Shown in pieces: positions 1-10,531 of a stretch of DNA of 64,000 bases. The notes under the pieces are model-generated. The model made no database searches. It was not told where the DNA came from and saw nothing but the letters and a program-made list of their open reading frames with translations. The DNA comes from Saccharopolyspora endophytica (lineage in GTDB: Bacteria > Actinomycetota > Actinomycetes > Mycobacteriales > Pseudonocardiaceae), in NCBI RefSeq assembly GCF_018070075.1, contig NZ_JAGPXE010000001.1, forward strand, positions 124,001 to 188,000. Direction: 5' to 3'. The position numbers were made by a program, and so were the translations under genes. Position 1 is the first letter of the stretch; each line of letters opens with the position of its first letter.

Positions 1-544
1 TGTCGACGATCGGCACGACCAGCGTCGTCGGGGTGGCCTGCGCGGGGCGCATCGGCGGTTGCCCCGGCAGCGAGGTGACCGGCAGCAGGAACTGGGTCTC
101 GGCGACCGAGCTGCGCCCGGCCTGGATGTTGACCACCAGCGGGTAGACGCCGGTCTGGCTCAGCTGCAGCGAGTTCGAGCCGGTCAGCGGGATGCGGACC
201 TGGACGGGCAGCGACTGGCCGGGTTCGAGCCGGTCGGTGACCGGCGAGAACGCCGGTTCGGTGATGCCGCTGACGCCCTCGCGCATGGCGCGCTGGACGG
301 CGGGTTCGCCGGTCGGCGGGGTGCCGCGCTCGATGCGGGCCTGGACGCCGGTCAAGGCGCGTCCGCTGCGGTTGGTCAGCGTGCCGCTGACGACGACCTC
401 GCCCGGTGAACCCCCACCCACCACCGAGGGCGTGACCTTGGTCACGTCGAAGTCGGCTGAACTGCCGCTCTGCGCGGTCGCCGGAGTGACCGGCAGCATC
501 GCGGCCATCAGCAGCGCGCACAGCGCGGCCAGCAGAAACCTCAC
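1..544 (-). CDS. Secreted DUF6049-like protein, N-terminal part (runs off window)
   Basis: The reading frame starts at GTG 544 and is still open at base 1, so only about 181 N-terminal residues are visible. Residues 1-24 form a signal peptide: a short start, a hydrophobic run ([17 protein letters not shown]) and an ATA-Q cleavage site. The mature part has a conserved [12 protein letters not shown] opening followed by an Ig-like beta-rich segment, as in the actinobacterial DUF6049 proteins (Rv3909 type) that sit between a NUDIX gene and murJ/mviN. The start overlaps the NUDIX stop by four bases (GTGA), so the two are translationally coupled. Family knowledge predicts a lipid-II flippase homologue just outside the window. 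The molecular function of the family is unknown to me. Confidence 0.8.
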   Translation of the reverse strand, partial: MRFLLAALCALLMAAMLPVTPATAQSGSSADFDVTKVTPSVVGGGSPGEVVVSGTLTNRSGRALTGVQARIERGTPPTGEPAVQRAMREGVSGITEPAFSPVTDRLEPGQSLPVQVRIPLTGSNSLQLSQTGVYPLVVNIQAGRSSVAETQFLLPVTSLPGQPPMRPAQATPTTLVVPIVD

Positions 545-1113
545 GCCTGCTCCGTCCCGCTCCCTCTCGTCGGTCGTGCCCCGAGGCGCTCGCTCCTCGC
601 GAGACCCACACCGCCGTGATCGCCGTCGTCGCGCAGGCTCAGGGCCCGGCGCACCAGCCGGCGTTCGTCGGCGTAGGCCAACACCTCGTCCAGCTCACCG
701 AGCGGCACCCATGCCACCTCGGTGACCTCCACGTCCTCGTCGGACAGCTCTCCGTCCACCGCATCCATCAGGAAGTGGTGCACGGTCTTGTGGATCCGTC
801 GATTTCCCGCGACGAACCAGTAATCGATGGTGCCGATCGCGGTCACAACACGGCCGATGATGCCGGTCTCCTCAGCGACTTCCCGCACCGCGGTCTGCTC
901 CGGCGTCTCACCAGGCTCGATGTGACCCTTCGGCAACGACCACAGAAGTCGCCCCCGACGATCAAGCCTCCCGATGATCGCAGCCAGCCCGTGGACGCCG
1001 TCGATCACCAGCCCGCCCGCCGAGGTCTCGTCGACAGTCCGCAGCCGACGCCGCCGGCGCCGGTTTCGACGCCCCGGCTGGGAACCGCCGGAGCGGCCGG
1101 GCGACGGGGGCAT
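541..1113 (-). CDS. NUDIX hydrolase (MutT4-like)
   Basis: This 190-residue protein carries a complete Nudix box at residues 63-85 (G63, E69, R77-E78, E81-E82, G84), the Mg-binding helix that hydrolyses nucleoside diphosphates linked to another moiety. The N-terminus is arginine-rich (residues 11-25), and the fold begins at about residue 26. By position it matches the MutT4 gene of mycobacteria, which is also divergent from pcnA and upstream of a DUF6049 gene. The exact substrate cannot be read from sequence. The ATG at 1113 has no Shine-Dalgarno but has TACCAT seven bases upstream on the minus strand, so leaderless initiation is likely. It is the first gene of an operon that continues left with a four-base overlap. 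Confidence 0.9.
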   Translation of the reverse strand: MPPSPGRSGGSQPGRRNRRRRRRLRTVDETSAGGLVIDGVHGLAAIIGRLDRRGRLLWSLPKGHIEPGETPEQTAVREVAEETGIIGRVVTAIGTIDYWFVAGNRRIHKTVHHFLMDAVDGELSDEDVEVTEVAWVPLGELDEVLAYADERRLVRRALSLRDDGDHGGVGLARSERLGARPTRGSGTEQA

Positions 1114-1120
1114 GCCCCTG

Positions 1121-1126
1121 ATGGTA
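1121..1126 (-). promoter_or_regulatory. -10 box of leaderless NUDIX transcript
   Basis: On the minus strand the hexamer TACCAT ends seven bases before the ATG at 1113. This fits an actinobacterial TANNNT -10 element with transcription starting at or next to the start codon. No ribosome-binding site is present. Confidence 0.55.
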
Positions 1127-1224
1127 GTTGCTCCAGGATCGCGTGGTCGTCTTGCTCAGCGGCGCGGGCGGTGGAACCTCGGCGCACTTCCGGGCGTGCG
1201 TCGTGGGTGCCCTCGCACGGCCGA

Positions 1225-1230
1225 TACCCT
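1225..1230 (+). promoter_or_regulatory. -10 box of leaderless pcnA transcript
   Basis: TACCCT lies eight bases before the GTG at 1239 and no Shine-Dalgarno is present. The same TACCCT hexamer precedes the leuS leader peptide (4073) and the DUF5318 gene (29777) at the same kind of distance. Confidence 0.55.
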
Positions 1231-1238
1231 GGTTCATC

Positions 1239-2723
1239 GTGTCTAACAAGCAGCCCATCGGTTCCGGCCCGACGTCCTTGGAGCGGGACGCCCAGCGCAA
1301 CGCGGTCGTCGAGCTGATCAAGGTCGCACCGGTCGCCGAGGAGCTCGGCACGCGGTTCGCCGCAGCCGGGCACCGGCTGTACCTGGTCGGCGGCAGCGTG
1401 CGGGACGCGCTGCTGGGTCGCCTGGGCACGGACCTGGACTTCACCACCGACGCGCGGCCCGAGCAGGTCCGCGAGCTGCTGACCGGGTGGGCGGAGACGA
1501 TCTGGGACACCGGGATCCAGTTCGGCACGCTCGGCGCCTTCCGGCACGGCACCACCGTGGAGATCACGACCTTCCGCGCCGACAGCTACGACCGCGTCGG
1601 CCGCAATCCCGAGGTGGCCTTCGGCGACACCATCGAGGGCGACCTGGTGCGCCGCGACTTCACCGTCAACGCGATGGCCATCCAGCTGCCCGAGCGCGCC
1701 TTCGTCGACCTGCACGGCGGCATGACCGACCTGGTCGACAAGCGGCTCGACACCCCGGCCGCGCCGGAGGACTCCTTCGCCGACGACCCGCTGCGGATGC
1801 TGCGCGCCGCCCGCTTCGTCGCCCAGCTCGGCTTCACCCCCACCGACCGGGTGGTGACGGCGATGACCGAGATGTCCGCCGAGATCGCCCGGATCACCCC
1901 CGAGCGGGTGCAGGTGGAGCTCTCGAAGCTGCTGTGCGGCGAGTTCCCGAGGCGCGGCGTGGAGCTGCTGGTGTCGTCCGGCCTGGCCGATCACGTGCTG
2001 CCCGAGGTGCCGGCGATGAAGCTGGAGATCGACGAGCACCACCAGCACAAGGACGTCTACAGCCACTCGCTGACGGTGCTCGACCAGGCCGTCGACCTGG
2101 AGAGGGCGGCCGACCCGGACGCCGAACCCGACCTGGTGCTGCGGCTGGCCGCGCTGCTGCACGACATCGGCAAGCCGGCGACGAGGCGGTTCGAGTCCGG
2201 TGGCGGGGTGAGCTTCCACCACCACGAGGTGGTCGGCGCGAAGATGACCCGCAAGCGGATGCGCGCGCTGCGCTACCCCAAGGACGTCATCAACCAGGTC
2301 GCCGACCTGGTGTTCCTGCACCTGCGGTTCCACGGCTACAGCGACGGGCAGTGGACCGACTCGGCGGTGCGCCGCTACGTCAACGACGCGGGCCCGCTGC
2401 TGCCCCGGCTGCACAAGCTGGTGCGCGCCGACTGCACGACGCGCAACAAGCGCAAGGCCAACGCCCTGCAGCGCGCCTACGACGACCTCGAGGAGCGGAT
2501 CGATCGGATCGCCGCCGAGGAGGACCTGGCGAAGGTGCGCCCGGACCTCGACGGCAACGAGATCATGGGTCTGCTCGGGGTCGAGCCGGGGCCGATCGTG
2601 GGCAAGGCGTGGAAGCACCTCAAGGAGCTCCGGTTGGATCGCGGACCGATGTCCCGCGAGGAGGCCGTCGAGGAGCTGCACCGCTGGGCCCGGGATCAGG
2701 GCATCGAAACCCCAGGTCAGTGA
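1239..2723 (+). CDS. pcnA: CCA tRNA nucleotidyltransferase
   Basis: This enzyme adds or repairs the 3'-CCA end of tRNAs. The class II nucleotidyltransferase head is visible: GGSVRD at residues 51-56 and the metal-binding GTDLDFTTDA at 63-72. It is followed by the neck and body helices and then an HD phosphohydrolase domain (LLHDIGKP, H308-D309) in the C-terminal half. The length of 494 residues is usual for the HD-containing actinobacterial form. I place the start at GTG 1239 because a -10 hexamer lies just upstream and the preceding 37 in-frame codons encode nothing family-like. It is divergent from the NUDIX gene, as Rv3907c is from mutT4. A strong hairpin terminator follows at 2752. Confidence 0.95.
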   Translation: MSNKQPIGSGPTSLERDAQRNAVVELIKVAPVAEELGTRFAAAGHRLYLVGGSVRDALLGRLGTDLDFTTDARPEQVRELLTGWAETIWDTGIQFGTLGAFRHGTTVEITTFRADSYDRVGRNPEVAFGDTIEGDLVRRDFTVNAMAIQLPERAFVDLHGGMTDLVDKRLDTPAAPEDSFADDPLRMLRAARFVAQLGFTPTDRVVTAMTEMSAEIARITPERVQVELSKLLCGEFPRRGVELLVSSGLADHVLPEVPAMKLEIDEHHQHKDVYSHSLTVLDQAVDLERAADPDAEPDLVLRLAALLHDIGKPATRRFESGGGVSFHHHEVVGAKMTRKRMRALRYPKDVINQVADLVFLHLRFHGYSDGQWTDSAVRRYVNDAGPLLPRLHKLVRADCTTRNKRKANALQRAYDDLEERIDRIAAEEDLAKVRPDLDGNEIMGLLGVEPGPIVGKAWKHLKELRLDRGPMSREEAVEELHRWARDQGIETPGQ

Positions 2724-2751
2724 GCTTCAAGGCTCCCATTATTAATACTGA

Positions 2752-2789
2752 ATGATGACCAGTGAGCGTTAATGCTCGCTGGTCATCAT
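2752..2789 (+). terminator. Hairpin terminator after pcnA
   Basis: A 16-base-pair stem (2752-2767 with 2774-2789, one G-U pair) has a six-base GTTAAT loop. It lies 28 bases after the pcnA stop in a locally AT-rich stretch and ends transcription before yqgE. Confidence 0.75.
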
Positions 2790-2862
2790 CCATTCGTATC
2801 GATTTCCCGTTTTCCGCTCATCTTGTTGCGCGAGGAAGGGGTCACCTCCGCCCATCCGGTGA

Positions 2863-2868
2863 GATCAT
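2863..2868 (+). promoter_or_regulatory. Possible -10 box of yqgE
   Basis: GATCAT ends six bases before GTG 2875, the spacing seen at other presumed leaderless genes in this window. The first base deviates from TANNNT. GGAGG directly abuts the GTG, which is too close to serve as its ribosome-binding site. Confidence 0.4.
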
Positions 2869-2874
2869 GCGGAG

Positions 2875-3447
2875 GTGGGATCGGACGCTGAGGTGGAGCC
2901 GGGGACGCTGCTGGTCGCTGCTCCGCAGCTGATGGACAAGAACTTCCGGCGAACCGTCGTCTACGTCATCCACCACCGCGCGGAGGGCACCCTCGGCGTC
3001 GTGCTGAACCGGCCGAGCGAGGTCGCGGTGCACGACGTGCTCCCGAAGTGGGGCGACCACGCCACGCTCCCCCGGTCGTTGTTCGTGGGCGGGCCCGTCG
3101 AGCAGCGCACGGCCATCTGCCTGGCCACGCTGCGCGCGGGCGAGGACCTCTCGGCGATCGACGGCGTGGTGGGCGTGCGGGGCCCGGTGGGGATGGTCGA
3201 CCTGGACGGGGATCCGGAGGAGCTCGCGCCCAAGGCCCGCGGGCTGCGCTTCTTCGCCGGCTACGCGGGCTGGGACGCCGGGCAGCTGGCCGGGGAGATC
3301 GACAGGGGTGACTGGCTGATCGTTCCCGCGCTGCCGGACGACGTCATCGCCGATCCCGATACCGAGCTGTGGTCGAGGGTGCTGCGCAGGCAGGGGCCTC
3401 CCCTGGCGTTCCTCGCCACGCACCCCGGCGACGTGAAGCTGAACTAG
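2875..3447 (+). CDS. yqgE: UPF0301 / YqgE family protein
   Basis: The protein of 190 residues belongs to the widespread YqgE/AlgH family (UPF0301), homologous by position and sequence style to Rv0038. Family hallmarks are the opening GTLLVAAPQLMD and FRRTVVYVIHH, then LGVVLNRPSE and the FVGGPVEQ turn. The biochemical role is not established. It has no signal peptide or membrane segment, so it is probably cytosolic. The start could be GTG 2875 (leaderless, -10-like GATCAT) or GTG 2890, 14 bases after GGAGG. The gene converges on an SdpI-like membrane protein gene, and DnaA-box-like sequences fill the gap between them. Confidence 0.88.
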   Translation: MGSDAEVEPGTLLVAAPQLMDKNFRRTVVYVIHHRAEGTLGVVLNRPSEVAVHDVLPKWGDHATLPRSLFVGGPVEQRTAICLATLRAGEDLSAIDGVVGVRGPVGMVDLDGDPEELAPKARGLRFFAGYAGWDAGQLAGEIDRGDWLIVPALPDDVIADPDTELWSRVLRRQGPPLAFLATHPGDVKLN

Positions 3448-3500
3448 GGACTGCTCGTGGGCGCCTCGCCCGGTGGTGCCGCACTCCTGGAAACCACCAG

Positions 3501-3535
3501 TTCTCCACACCCTGTGGACAACTAGGTGTGGATAA
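3501..3535. promoter_or_regulatory. Cluster of DnaA boxes
   Basis: Within 35 bases lie TTCTCCACA (3501-3509, one mismatch to the actinobacterial box TTGTCCACA), the complement of TTGTCCACA (3513-3521, perfect) and the complement of TTATCCACA (3527-3535, the perfect classical box). A further one-mismatch copy, TTGCCCACA, occurs at 3641-3649 inside the next gene. The site lies between two convergent genes, so it is not a promoter. Confidence 0.6.
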
Positions 3536-3561
3536 CTTGGGGACAGGCTCGAACGTGCTGG

Positions 3562-3963
3562 TCAGCCGCCGCAGCAGCCGCCCGCACACCCGCCGCAGCC
3601 ACCGGCCGGAGCGGGGGCGGGCACGGTCTCCGCGGCCCGGTTGCCCACAACCCCGCCGAGGGTCATCAGCACGAACGCGCCGACCAGGCCGAGCACCGCG
3701 ACCATCGCGACGCTGAACCCGCTCGCCAGCGCCGGCATCGAGATCCCGGCCAGCGCGGCGATCGCACCGGCGGCCAGCATCGCCGGACCGGCGGCGCGGT
3801 TGGCGAGCTCGAACGCCTCCTCGCTGCGCATCGCGGCGGGAGTCCGCACGCCGACGTAGGTGTTGAGGGGCAGCGAACCCCGAACGCCCCGGAACCCGAG
3901 CAGCAGCAGGGCCGCTCCGCCGAGGATCAGAACCGCGCAAAGGATCACCTGAACAGCGAGCAC
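3562..3963 (-). CDS. SdpI-like membrane protein
   Basis: This 133-residue protein has three hydrophobic segments, at about residues 3-24, 63-80 and 85-105. Between the first two is a conserved LPLNTYVGVRTPAAMRS loop typical of the SdpI family of small membrane proteins (Rv0039c in the matching mycobacterial position). SdpI in Bacillus gives immunity to a toxin peptide, but no toxin gene is next to this one, so that role should not be assumed. The C-terminus ends in a cysteine- and glycine-rich tail with four cysteines in about ten residues, a possible metal or redox site. GTG 3963 has TAGGCT six bases upstream, indicating a leaderless start. Confidence 0.8.
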   Translation of the reverse strand: MLAVQVILCAVLILGGAALLLLGFRGVRGSLPLNTYVGVRTPAAMRSEEAFELANRAAGPAMLAAGAIAALAGISMPALASGFSVAMVAVLGLVGAFVLMTLGGVVGNRAAETVPAPAPAGGCGGCAGGCCGG

Positions 3964-3969
3964 CCCAGC

Positions 3970-3975
3970 AGCCTA
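3970..3975 (-). promoter_or_regulatory. -10 box of SdpI-like gene
   Basis: TAGGCT on the minus strand ends exactly six bases before GTG 3963 and no ribosome-binding site is present. This fits the leaderless pattern. Confidence 0.5.
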
Positions 3976-4072
3976 AACCTCCGCTCGCGGCCGATCGGCC
4001 GGACATCGGCTTGAGGTGCCCTGCCCCACACGCCCCCGCACGGCTGACCGGAAACCGTTTTGCCTGGTCCGC

Positions 4073-4078
4073 TACCCT
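4073..4078 (+). promoter_or_regulatory. -10 box of the leuS leader transcript
   Basis: TACCCT ends six bases before the ATG of the leader peptide at 4085. The leader would therefore be translated from a leaderless transcript as soon as it emerges. Confidence 0.55.
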
Positions 4079-4084
4079 GGCTTC

Positions 4085-4120
4085 ATGCGCGCGAGGCTGC
4101 TTCTTGCGAGGCCGCGTTGA
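4085..4120 (+). CDS. leuS leader peptide (leucine-rich)
   Basis: An 11-codon reading frame encodes MRARLLLARPR. Codons 5-7 are three consecutive leucines, CTG CTT CTT, and CTT is a rare codon in such GC-rich DNA. A -10 hexamer six bases upstream gives it its own initiation signal. A strong hairpin with a T-run follows 27 bases after its stop, and leuS begins at 4253. This is the classical arrangement of a transcription attenuator in which stalling at leucine codons allows read-through. The link to leucyl-tRNA synthetase makes regulation by charged tRNA-Leu the natural reading. Function is inferred from sequence only. Confidence 0.7.
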   Translation: MRARLLLARPR

Positions 4121-4154
4121 GTCGGTGAGACCGGTTCAGCGCGGCGACCCCTCA
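4118..4154 (+). promoter_or_regulatory. Possible antiterminator pairing
   Basis: TGAG (4118-4121) and GGT (4124-4126), overlapping the leader stop codon, can pair with CTCA (4151-4154) and ACC (4147-4149), which form part of the 5' arm of the terminator. A ribosome at the stop codon would block this pairing. One held at the leucine codons would allow it. The stem is weak and the model is an inference. Confidence 0.35.
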
Positions 4155-4188
4155 TGCCCGACCAGGGCCTGGGGGGTTTTCCGTTTTC
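4147..4188 (+). terminator. Attenuator terminator upstream of leuS
   Basis: Bases 4147-4159 pair with 4165-4177 (13 positions, one mismatch and one G-U) around a five-base GACCA loop. They are followed by TTTT, CCG and TTTT. This canonical intrinsic terminator lies between the leucine leader peptide and leuS, 65 bases before the leuS start. Confidence 0.75.
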
Positions 4189-4252
4189 CGGGGACGGCAC
4201 ACTAGAGCGCACGAACGCGCGCGTTCCGGCGGAGCAGGGAAGGACGCAGAAC

Positions 4253-7153
<2,901 letters not shown>

Positions 7154-7172
7154 CCCAGGTCCCCACCTCGCA

Positions 7173-7246
7173 ACCCGGATCACCGCCGCGATCGGGTTTC
7201 CGAATACGGCGGTAATCCGGTACCGGATTACGGCGGTGATCCGGGT
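7173..7246. repeat. Nested perfect inverted repeat after leuS
   Basis: The 16-base arms ACCCGGATCACCGCCG (7173-7188) and its exact complement (7231-7246) enclose a second, 20-base perfect palindrome, GTAATCCGGTACCGGATTAC (7212-7231). The motif ACGGCGGTRATCCGG therefore occurs twice in direct orientation. No reading frame crosses it. It may act as a terminator or be a dispersed palindromic repeat. Confidence 0.7.
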
Positions 7247-7273
7247 CGTGGGACCGGGGTGGTGAGCGTGGTG

Positions 7274-7307
7274 CGGAGGGGCGTCCCCTGTCGGGGGCGC
7301 CCCTCCG
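7274..7307 (+). terminator. GC-rich hairpin before the acyl-CoA oxidase gene
   Basis: Ten-base arms (7274-7283 with 7298-7307) enclose a loop that itself contains CCCC and GGGG. There is no T-run, as is common for actinobacterial terminators. Confidence 0.5.
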
Positions 7308-7427
7308 TCGTGTCCGGGGTGGGAGTGATGGGTGCAGCACTACGCTGCGTGGTGAGTTACGTCGCATAGCGAGGTTACCCGTCGGTAACTACGGTGGGCG
7401 GCACTGGACGAGCGAGTGGAGGCCGCG

Positions 7428-9371
7428 ATGACCAACCCCGCATTCGACGCAGGTGAGCTCCGCAGTCTGCTGGACGGGCGGTGGGCGTCCGTGCGCGAGA
7501 AGGTCCGCGACTCGCTCGGCGAGAACGAGCTCGGCAACGCCGACGACCTCGACACCGAGAGCCACCGGGCGCGCACCCTGGAGCAGCTGCGCCTGCTGGC
7601 CAAGTCCGGCGTCCCCGAGCTCGGCTTCCCCGTCGCCCAGGGCGGCAGCGGTGACCAGGGCGGTTCGGTGGTCTCGCTGGAGATGCTGTGCGGGAACCTC
7701 TCGCTGATGGTCAAGTCCGGCGTGCAGTGGGGCTTGTTCGGCGGTGCCGTGGTGGCGCTGGGAACCGAGCACCACCACGAGCGCTACCTGCGCGACATCA
7801 TGAGCGCCGAACTGCCGGGCTGCTTCGCGATGACCGAGACCGGCCACGGCTCCGACGTGCAGAGCCTGCGCACCACCGCCACCTACGACCCGGTGGCCCG
7901 CGAGTTCGTCGTCCACACCCCGCACGAGGCGGCGCGCAAGGAGTACATCGGCAACGCCGCGCGCGACGGTCGCATGGCCGTGGTGTTCGCGCAGCTCATC
8001 ACCGCGGGCGAGAGCCACGGCGTGCACGCGCTGCTGGTGCCGATCCGCGACGCGAGCGGGAACACCTGCGAGGGCGTGCGGATCGAGGACTGCGGGCGCA
8101 AGGCCGGGCTCAACGGCGTCGACAACGGCCGCATCTACTTCGACCAGGTGCGGGTGCCGCGCGAGAACCTGCTCAACCGCTACGGCGACGTCGCCGAGGA
8201 CGGCACCTACAGCAGCCCGATCGACAGCCAGGGCAAGCGGTTCTTCACCATGCTCGGCACCCTGATCCGCGGCCGGATCTCGGTCGCCGGCACTTCCGGC
8301 GCCGCCGCGAAGCTGGCGCTGGAGATCGCGCTGCGCTACGCCGACGCGCGCCGCCAGTTCGACCGGCCGGGCACCGGCGAGGAGGTCGTGGTCCTCGACT
8401 ACCTGGCGCACCAGCGCAAACTCCTCCCGGCGCTGGCGAAGTCCTACGCCCTGCACTTCGCGCAGGAGGAGCTGGTGCAGGCCCTCGACGAGGTCGGGCG
8501 GGGTGACGACGAGCGCGCGCAGCGCGAGCTGGAGTCCCGCGCCGCCGGGCTCAAGGCCGTCACCACCTGGCACGCCACCCACACCATCCAGACCTGCCGC
8601 GAGGCGTGCGGCGGCGCCGGCTACCTCACCGAGAACCAGCTGGCGGGGCTCAAGGCCGACACCGACGTGTTCACCACGTTCGAGGGCGACAACACGGTCC
8701 TGCTGCAGCTGGTCGCGAAGGGGCTGCTGACCGACTACAAGGACCAGTTCGACGGGATCGGCACGCTGGGCCTGGCGAAGTTCGTCGCGGACCAGTTCGT
8801 GGGCGCGGTCATCGAGCGCTCCGCCGCGCACTCGATCGTGCAGCGCATCATCGACGCCTCGAACAAGGACGACATCCTCGACCGGGGGTGGCAGCTCAAG
8901 CTCTTCGACGACCGCGAGGCGCACGTCCTCGACGGCCTGGGCCGCCGGCTGCGGAAGGCCAACAAGGACAACGCCTTCGAGGTGTTCAACAACGCCCAGG
9001 ACCACGTGCTGCGCGCGGCCCGGGTGCACATCGACCGGCTGGTGCTCGACGCGCTCGTCGCCGCCGTCGACCGCTGCCAGGACCCGCGCAACGCCGAGAT
9101 CCTCGACAAGCTCTGCGACCTCTACGCGCTGTCCACCATCGAGGAGGACAAGGCGTGGTTCCTGGAGCACGAGCGGATCAGCCCGCGCAGGGCGAAGTCC
9201 GTCACCCAGGCCGTCAACGAGCTCTGCGGTGAGATCCGGCCGCACGCCGTCGACCTCGTCGAAGCCTTCGGCACGCCGCGCCAGTGGCTCACCGCGCCCA
9301 TCGCCACCGGCGCCGAAACCTCCCGCCAGGACATCCAACGAGCCCACGACGAGGCGAACCCCCTGCCGTGA
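7428..9371 (+). CDS. Acyl-CoA oxidase / long acyl-CoA dehydrogenase-like enzyme
   Basis: This FAD enzyme of 647 residues is much longer than ordinary acyl-CoA dehydrogenases (about 380-400) and resembles peroxisomal-type acyl-CoA oxidases. The FAD/substrate signature MTETGHGSDVQSL lies at residues 135-147, and the oxidase-type TFEGDN motif places the likely catalytic base at E419. A C-terminal helical extension from about residue 440 matches the oxidase-like architecture. It should catalyse the first, alpha-beta oxidising step of fatty acid breakdown. Whether electrons go to oxygen or to an acceptor protein cannot be told. The start ATG 7428 has GGAGG five bases upstream; GTG 7416 is an in-frame alternative. 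It appears monocistronic. Confidence 0.85.
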   Translation: MTNPAFDAGELRSLLDGRWASVREKVRDSLGENELGNADDLDTESHRARTLEQLRLLAKSGVPELGFPVAQGGSGDQGGSVVSLEMLCGNLSLMVKSGVQWGLFGGAVVALGTEHHHERYLRDIMSAELPGCFAMTETGHGSDVQSLRTTATYDPVAREFVVHTPHEAARKEYIGNAARDGRMAVVFAQLITAGESHGVHALLVPIRDASGNTCEGVRIEDCGRKAGLNGVDNGRIYFDQVRVPRENLLNRYGDVAEDGTYSSPIDSQGKRFFTMLGTLIRGRISVAGTSGAAAKLALEIALRYADARRQFDRPGTGEEVVVLDYLAHQRKLLPALAKSYALHFAQEELVQALDEVGRGDDERAQRELESRAAGLKAVTTWHATHTIQTCREACGGAGYLTENQLAGLKADTDVFTTFEGDNTVLLQLVAKGLLTDYKDQFDGIGTLGLAKFVADQFVGAVIERSAAHSIVQRIIDASNKDDILDRGWQLKLFDDREAHVLDGLGRRLRKANKDNAFEVFNNAQDHVLRAARVHIDRLVLDALVAAVDRCQDPRNAEILDKLCDLYALSTIEEDKAWFLEHERISPRRAKSVTQAVNELCGEIRPHAVDLVEAFGTPRQWLTAPIATGAETSRQDIQRAHDEANPLP

Positions 9372-9384
9372 CCGGCATTTTCCG

Positions 9385-9436
9385 ATTTCGCGCGAAATTC
9401 GAAGGCTGAAGAGCGGACTCGAATTTCGCGCGAGAT
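9385..9436. terminator. Perfect 15-bp inverted repeat after the oxidase gene
   Basis: TCGCGCGAAATTCGA (9388-9402) is repeated in inverted form at 9419-9433, extendable to 18 pairs, with a 16-base spacer. Each arm contains the self-complementary core TTTCGCGCGA. It probably terminates the oxidase transcript; an operator for the following gene is possible. Confidence 0.5.
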
Positions 9437-9583
9437 GGGAATGTCGTCCCCCGAACGGTGCTCGGCGTCGCCGTCGCGGTGCCGCTCGGTGGTTTTGCGG
9501 GTGACAGCCGTGCCAGGTGGGAACCGAACGGCTCGCCGTGCGTCTCAGTGGAGCAGATGCCGAACGCCACTGAGGGAGAAGCG

Positions 9584-10531
9584 ATGAGAGCGCTGGTCCG
9601 AAAATCCGTTGTCGCCGCGGTGAGCGGTGCGTTGCTGTTCGGCGTGCCCGCGACCGGCGCCGCCGCCGAGACCGCGGCGATCGCCTGCGATGACGACTCC
9701 AGCGGCCAGGACGCTTCCTTCTACAGCGGGCCGTCGGCGGGCTACACCTACGACGAGAAGTTCAGCGCGGGCCCGAAGATCCCGGGACTGCCCGAGCACA
9801 CCCCGCAGGGCTTGGCCGCGTGGAACGACTGGGACGGCGCGGGCAACGGCCTGCTGCTGGCCAGCGCCTACGGCAAGGACGGCTCGAACGCCAAGATCTA
9901 CGGCGTCGACCCCGCCTCCGGCAAGACCGTCGGTGACGTCGAGATCGCCGAAACCCACGCCAGCGGCATCGCGATCGCCCGCGGCTGGGCGTTCGTGACC
10001 GGCAGGAACAACACCGAGGGCCACTACACCATCCGCAAGTACAAGCTCAGCGAGCTCGCCGACGCGCTGAAGGCCGAGGGCAGCCCCTACGTCAAGCAGA
10101 CCGGCGAGGCCCGCGAGGTCTACGGCGCGTCGTTCCTGTCCGGCGACGGGAACACGCTCTACGCGGGCAAGTACAGCCGCGACGGCCGCGAGAAGATGTA
10201 CGCCTACAGCGTCGCCGCCGACGGCGCGCTCACCACCGGCAAGTCCTTCGAGATCCCGAAGGGCACGCAGGGCCTGATGGTCACCGGCGACAAGTTCGTC
10301 TACAGCACCTCGCTCTCCCGCGACGTGCGCAGCAACCTGTACGTGATCGACAAGGGCGCCACCGACATCGACATCCCGTCGACGCGCTGCTTCCGCTCGC
10401 CGAGCATGTCCGAGGGCATCGACGACCTGGGCGGAAACGCCTACGTGCTCTACGAATCCGGTTCCTACCGGTACCCGGACGCCCGCAACGTCATCGAGGA
10501 CCTGCACAAGGCGCCGGTCGCGGGTCTGTGA
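9584..10531 (+). CDS. Secreted protein, possible beta-propeller
   Basis: The 315-residue product starts with a signal peptide (RALVRKSVVAAVSGALLFG, cleavage near AAA-E at residues 25-28). The mature protein has repeated blade-like segments such as YGVDPASGKTVGDVEI and YAYSVAADGALTTGKSFEI, and only two cysteines (in IACDDD and TRCFR). These resemble the strands of six- or seven-bladed propellers, but I cannot assign a family or ligand. ATG 9584 follows GAGGGAGAA. The gene converges on the P450 gene with no bases between the stop codons (TGATCA). Its role at the cell surface is unknown. Confidence 0.75.
   Translation: MRALVRKSVVAAVSGALLFGVPATGAAAETAAIACDDDSSGQDASFYSGPSAGYTYDEKFSAGPKIPGLPEHTPQGLAAWNDWDGAGNGLLLASAYGKDGSNAKIYGVDPASGKTVGDVEIAETHASGIAIARGWAFVTGRNNTEGHYTIRKYKLSELADALKAEGSPYVKQTGEAREVYGASFLSGDGNTLYAGKYSRDGREKMYAYSVAADGALTTGKSFEIPKGTQGLMVTGDKFVYSTSLSRDVRSNLYVIDKGATDIDIPSTRCFRSPSMSEGIDDLGGNAYVLYESGSYRYPDARNVIEDLHKAPVAGL

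Noticed and set aside
3501..3535. The DnaA-box cluster as oriC itself
   Set aside because: Only three or four boxes are present, with no long AT-rich unwinding region and no dnaA/dnaN neighbours. Actinobacterial origins carry many more boxes between dnaA and dnaN.
4020..4252. T-box riboswitch upstream of leuS
   Set aside because: No T-box sequence (TGGNACCGCG-like) or specifier stem was found. The leucine-rich leader peptide and terminator explain the region better.
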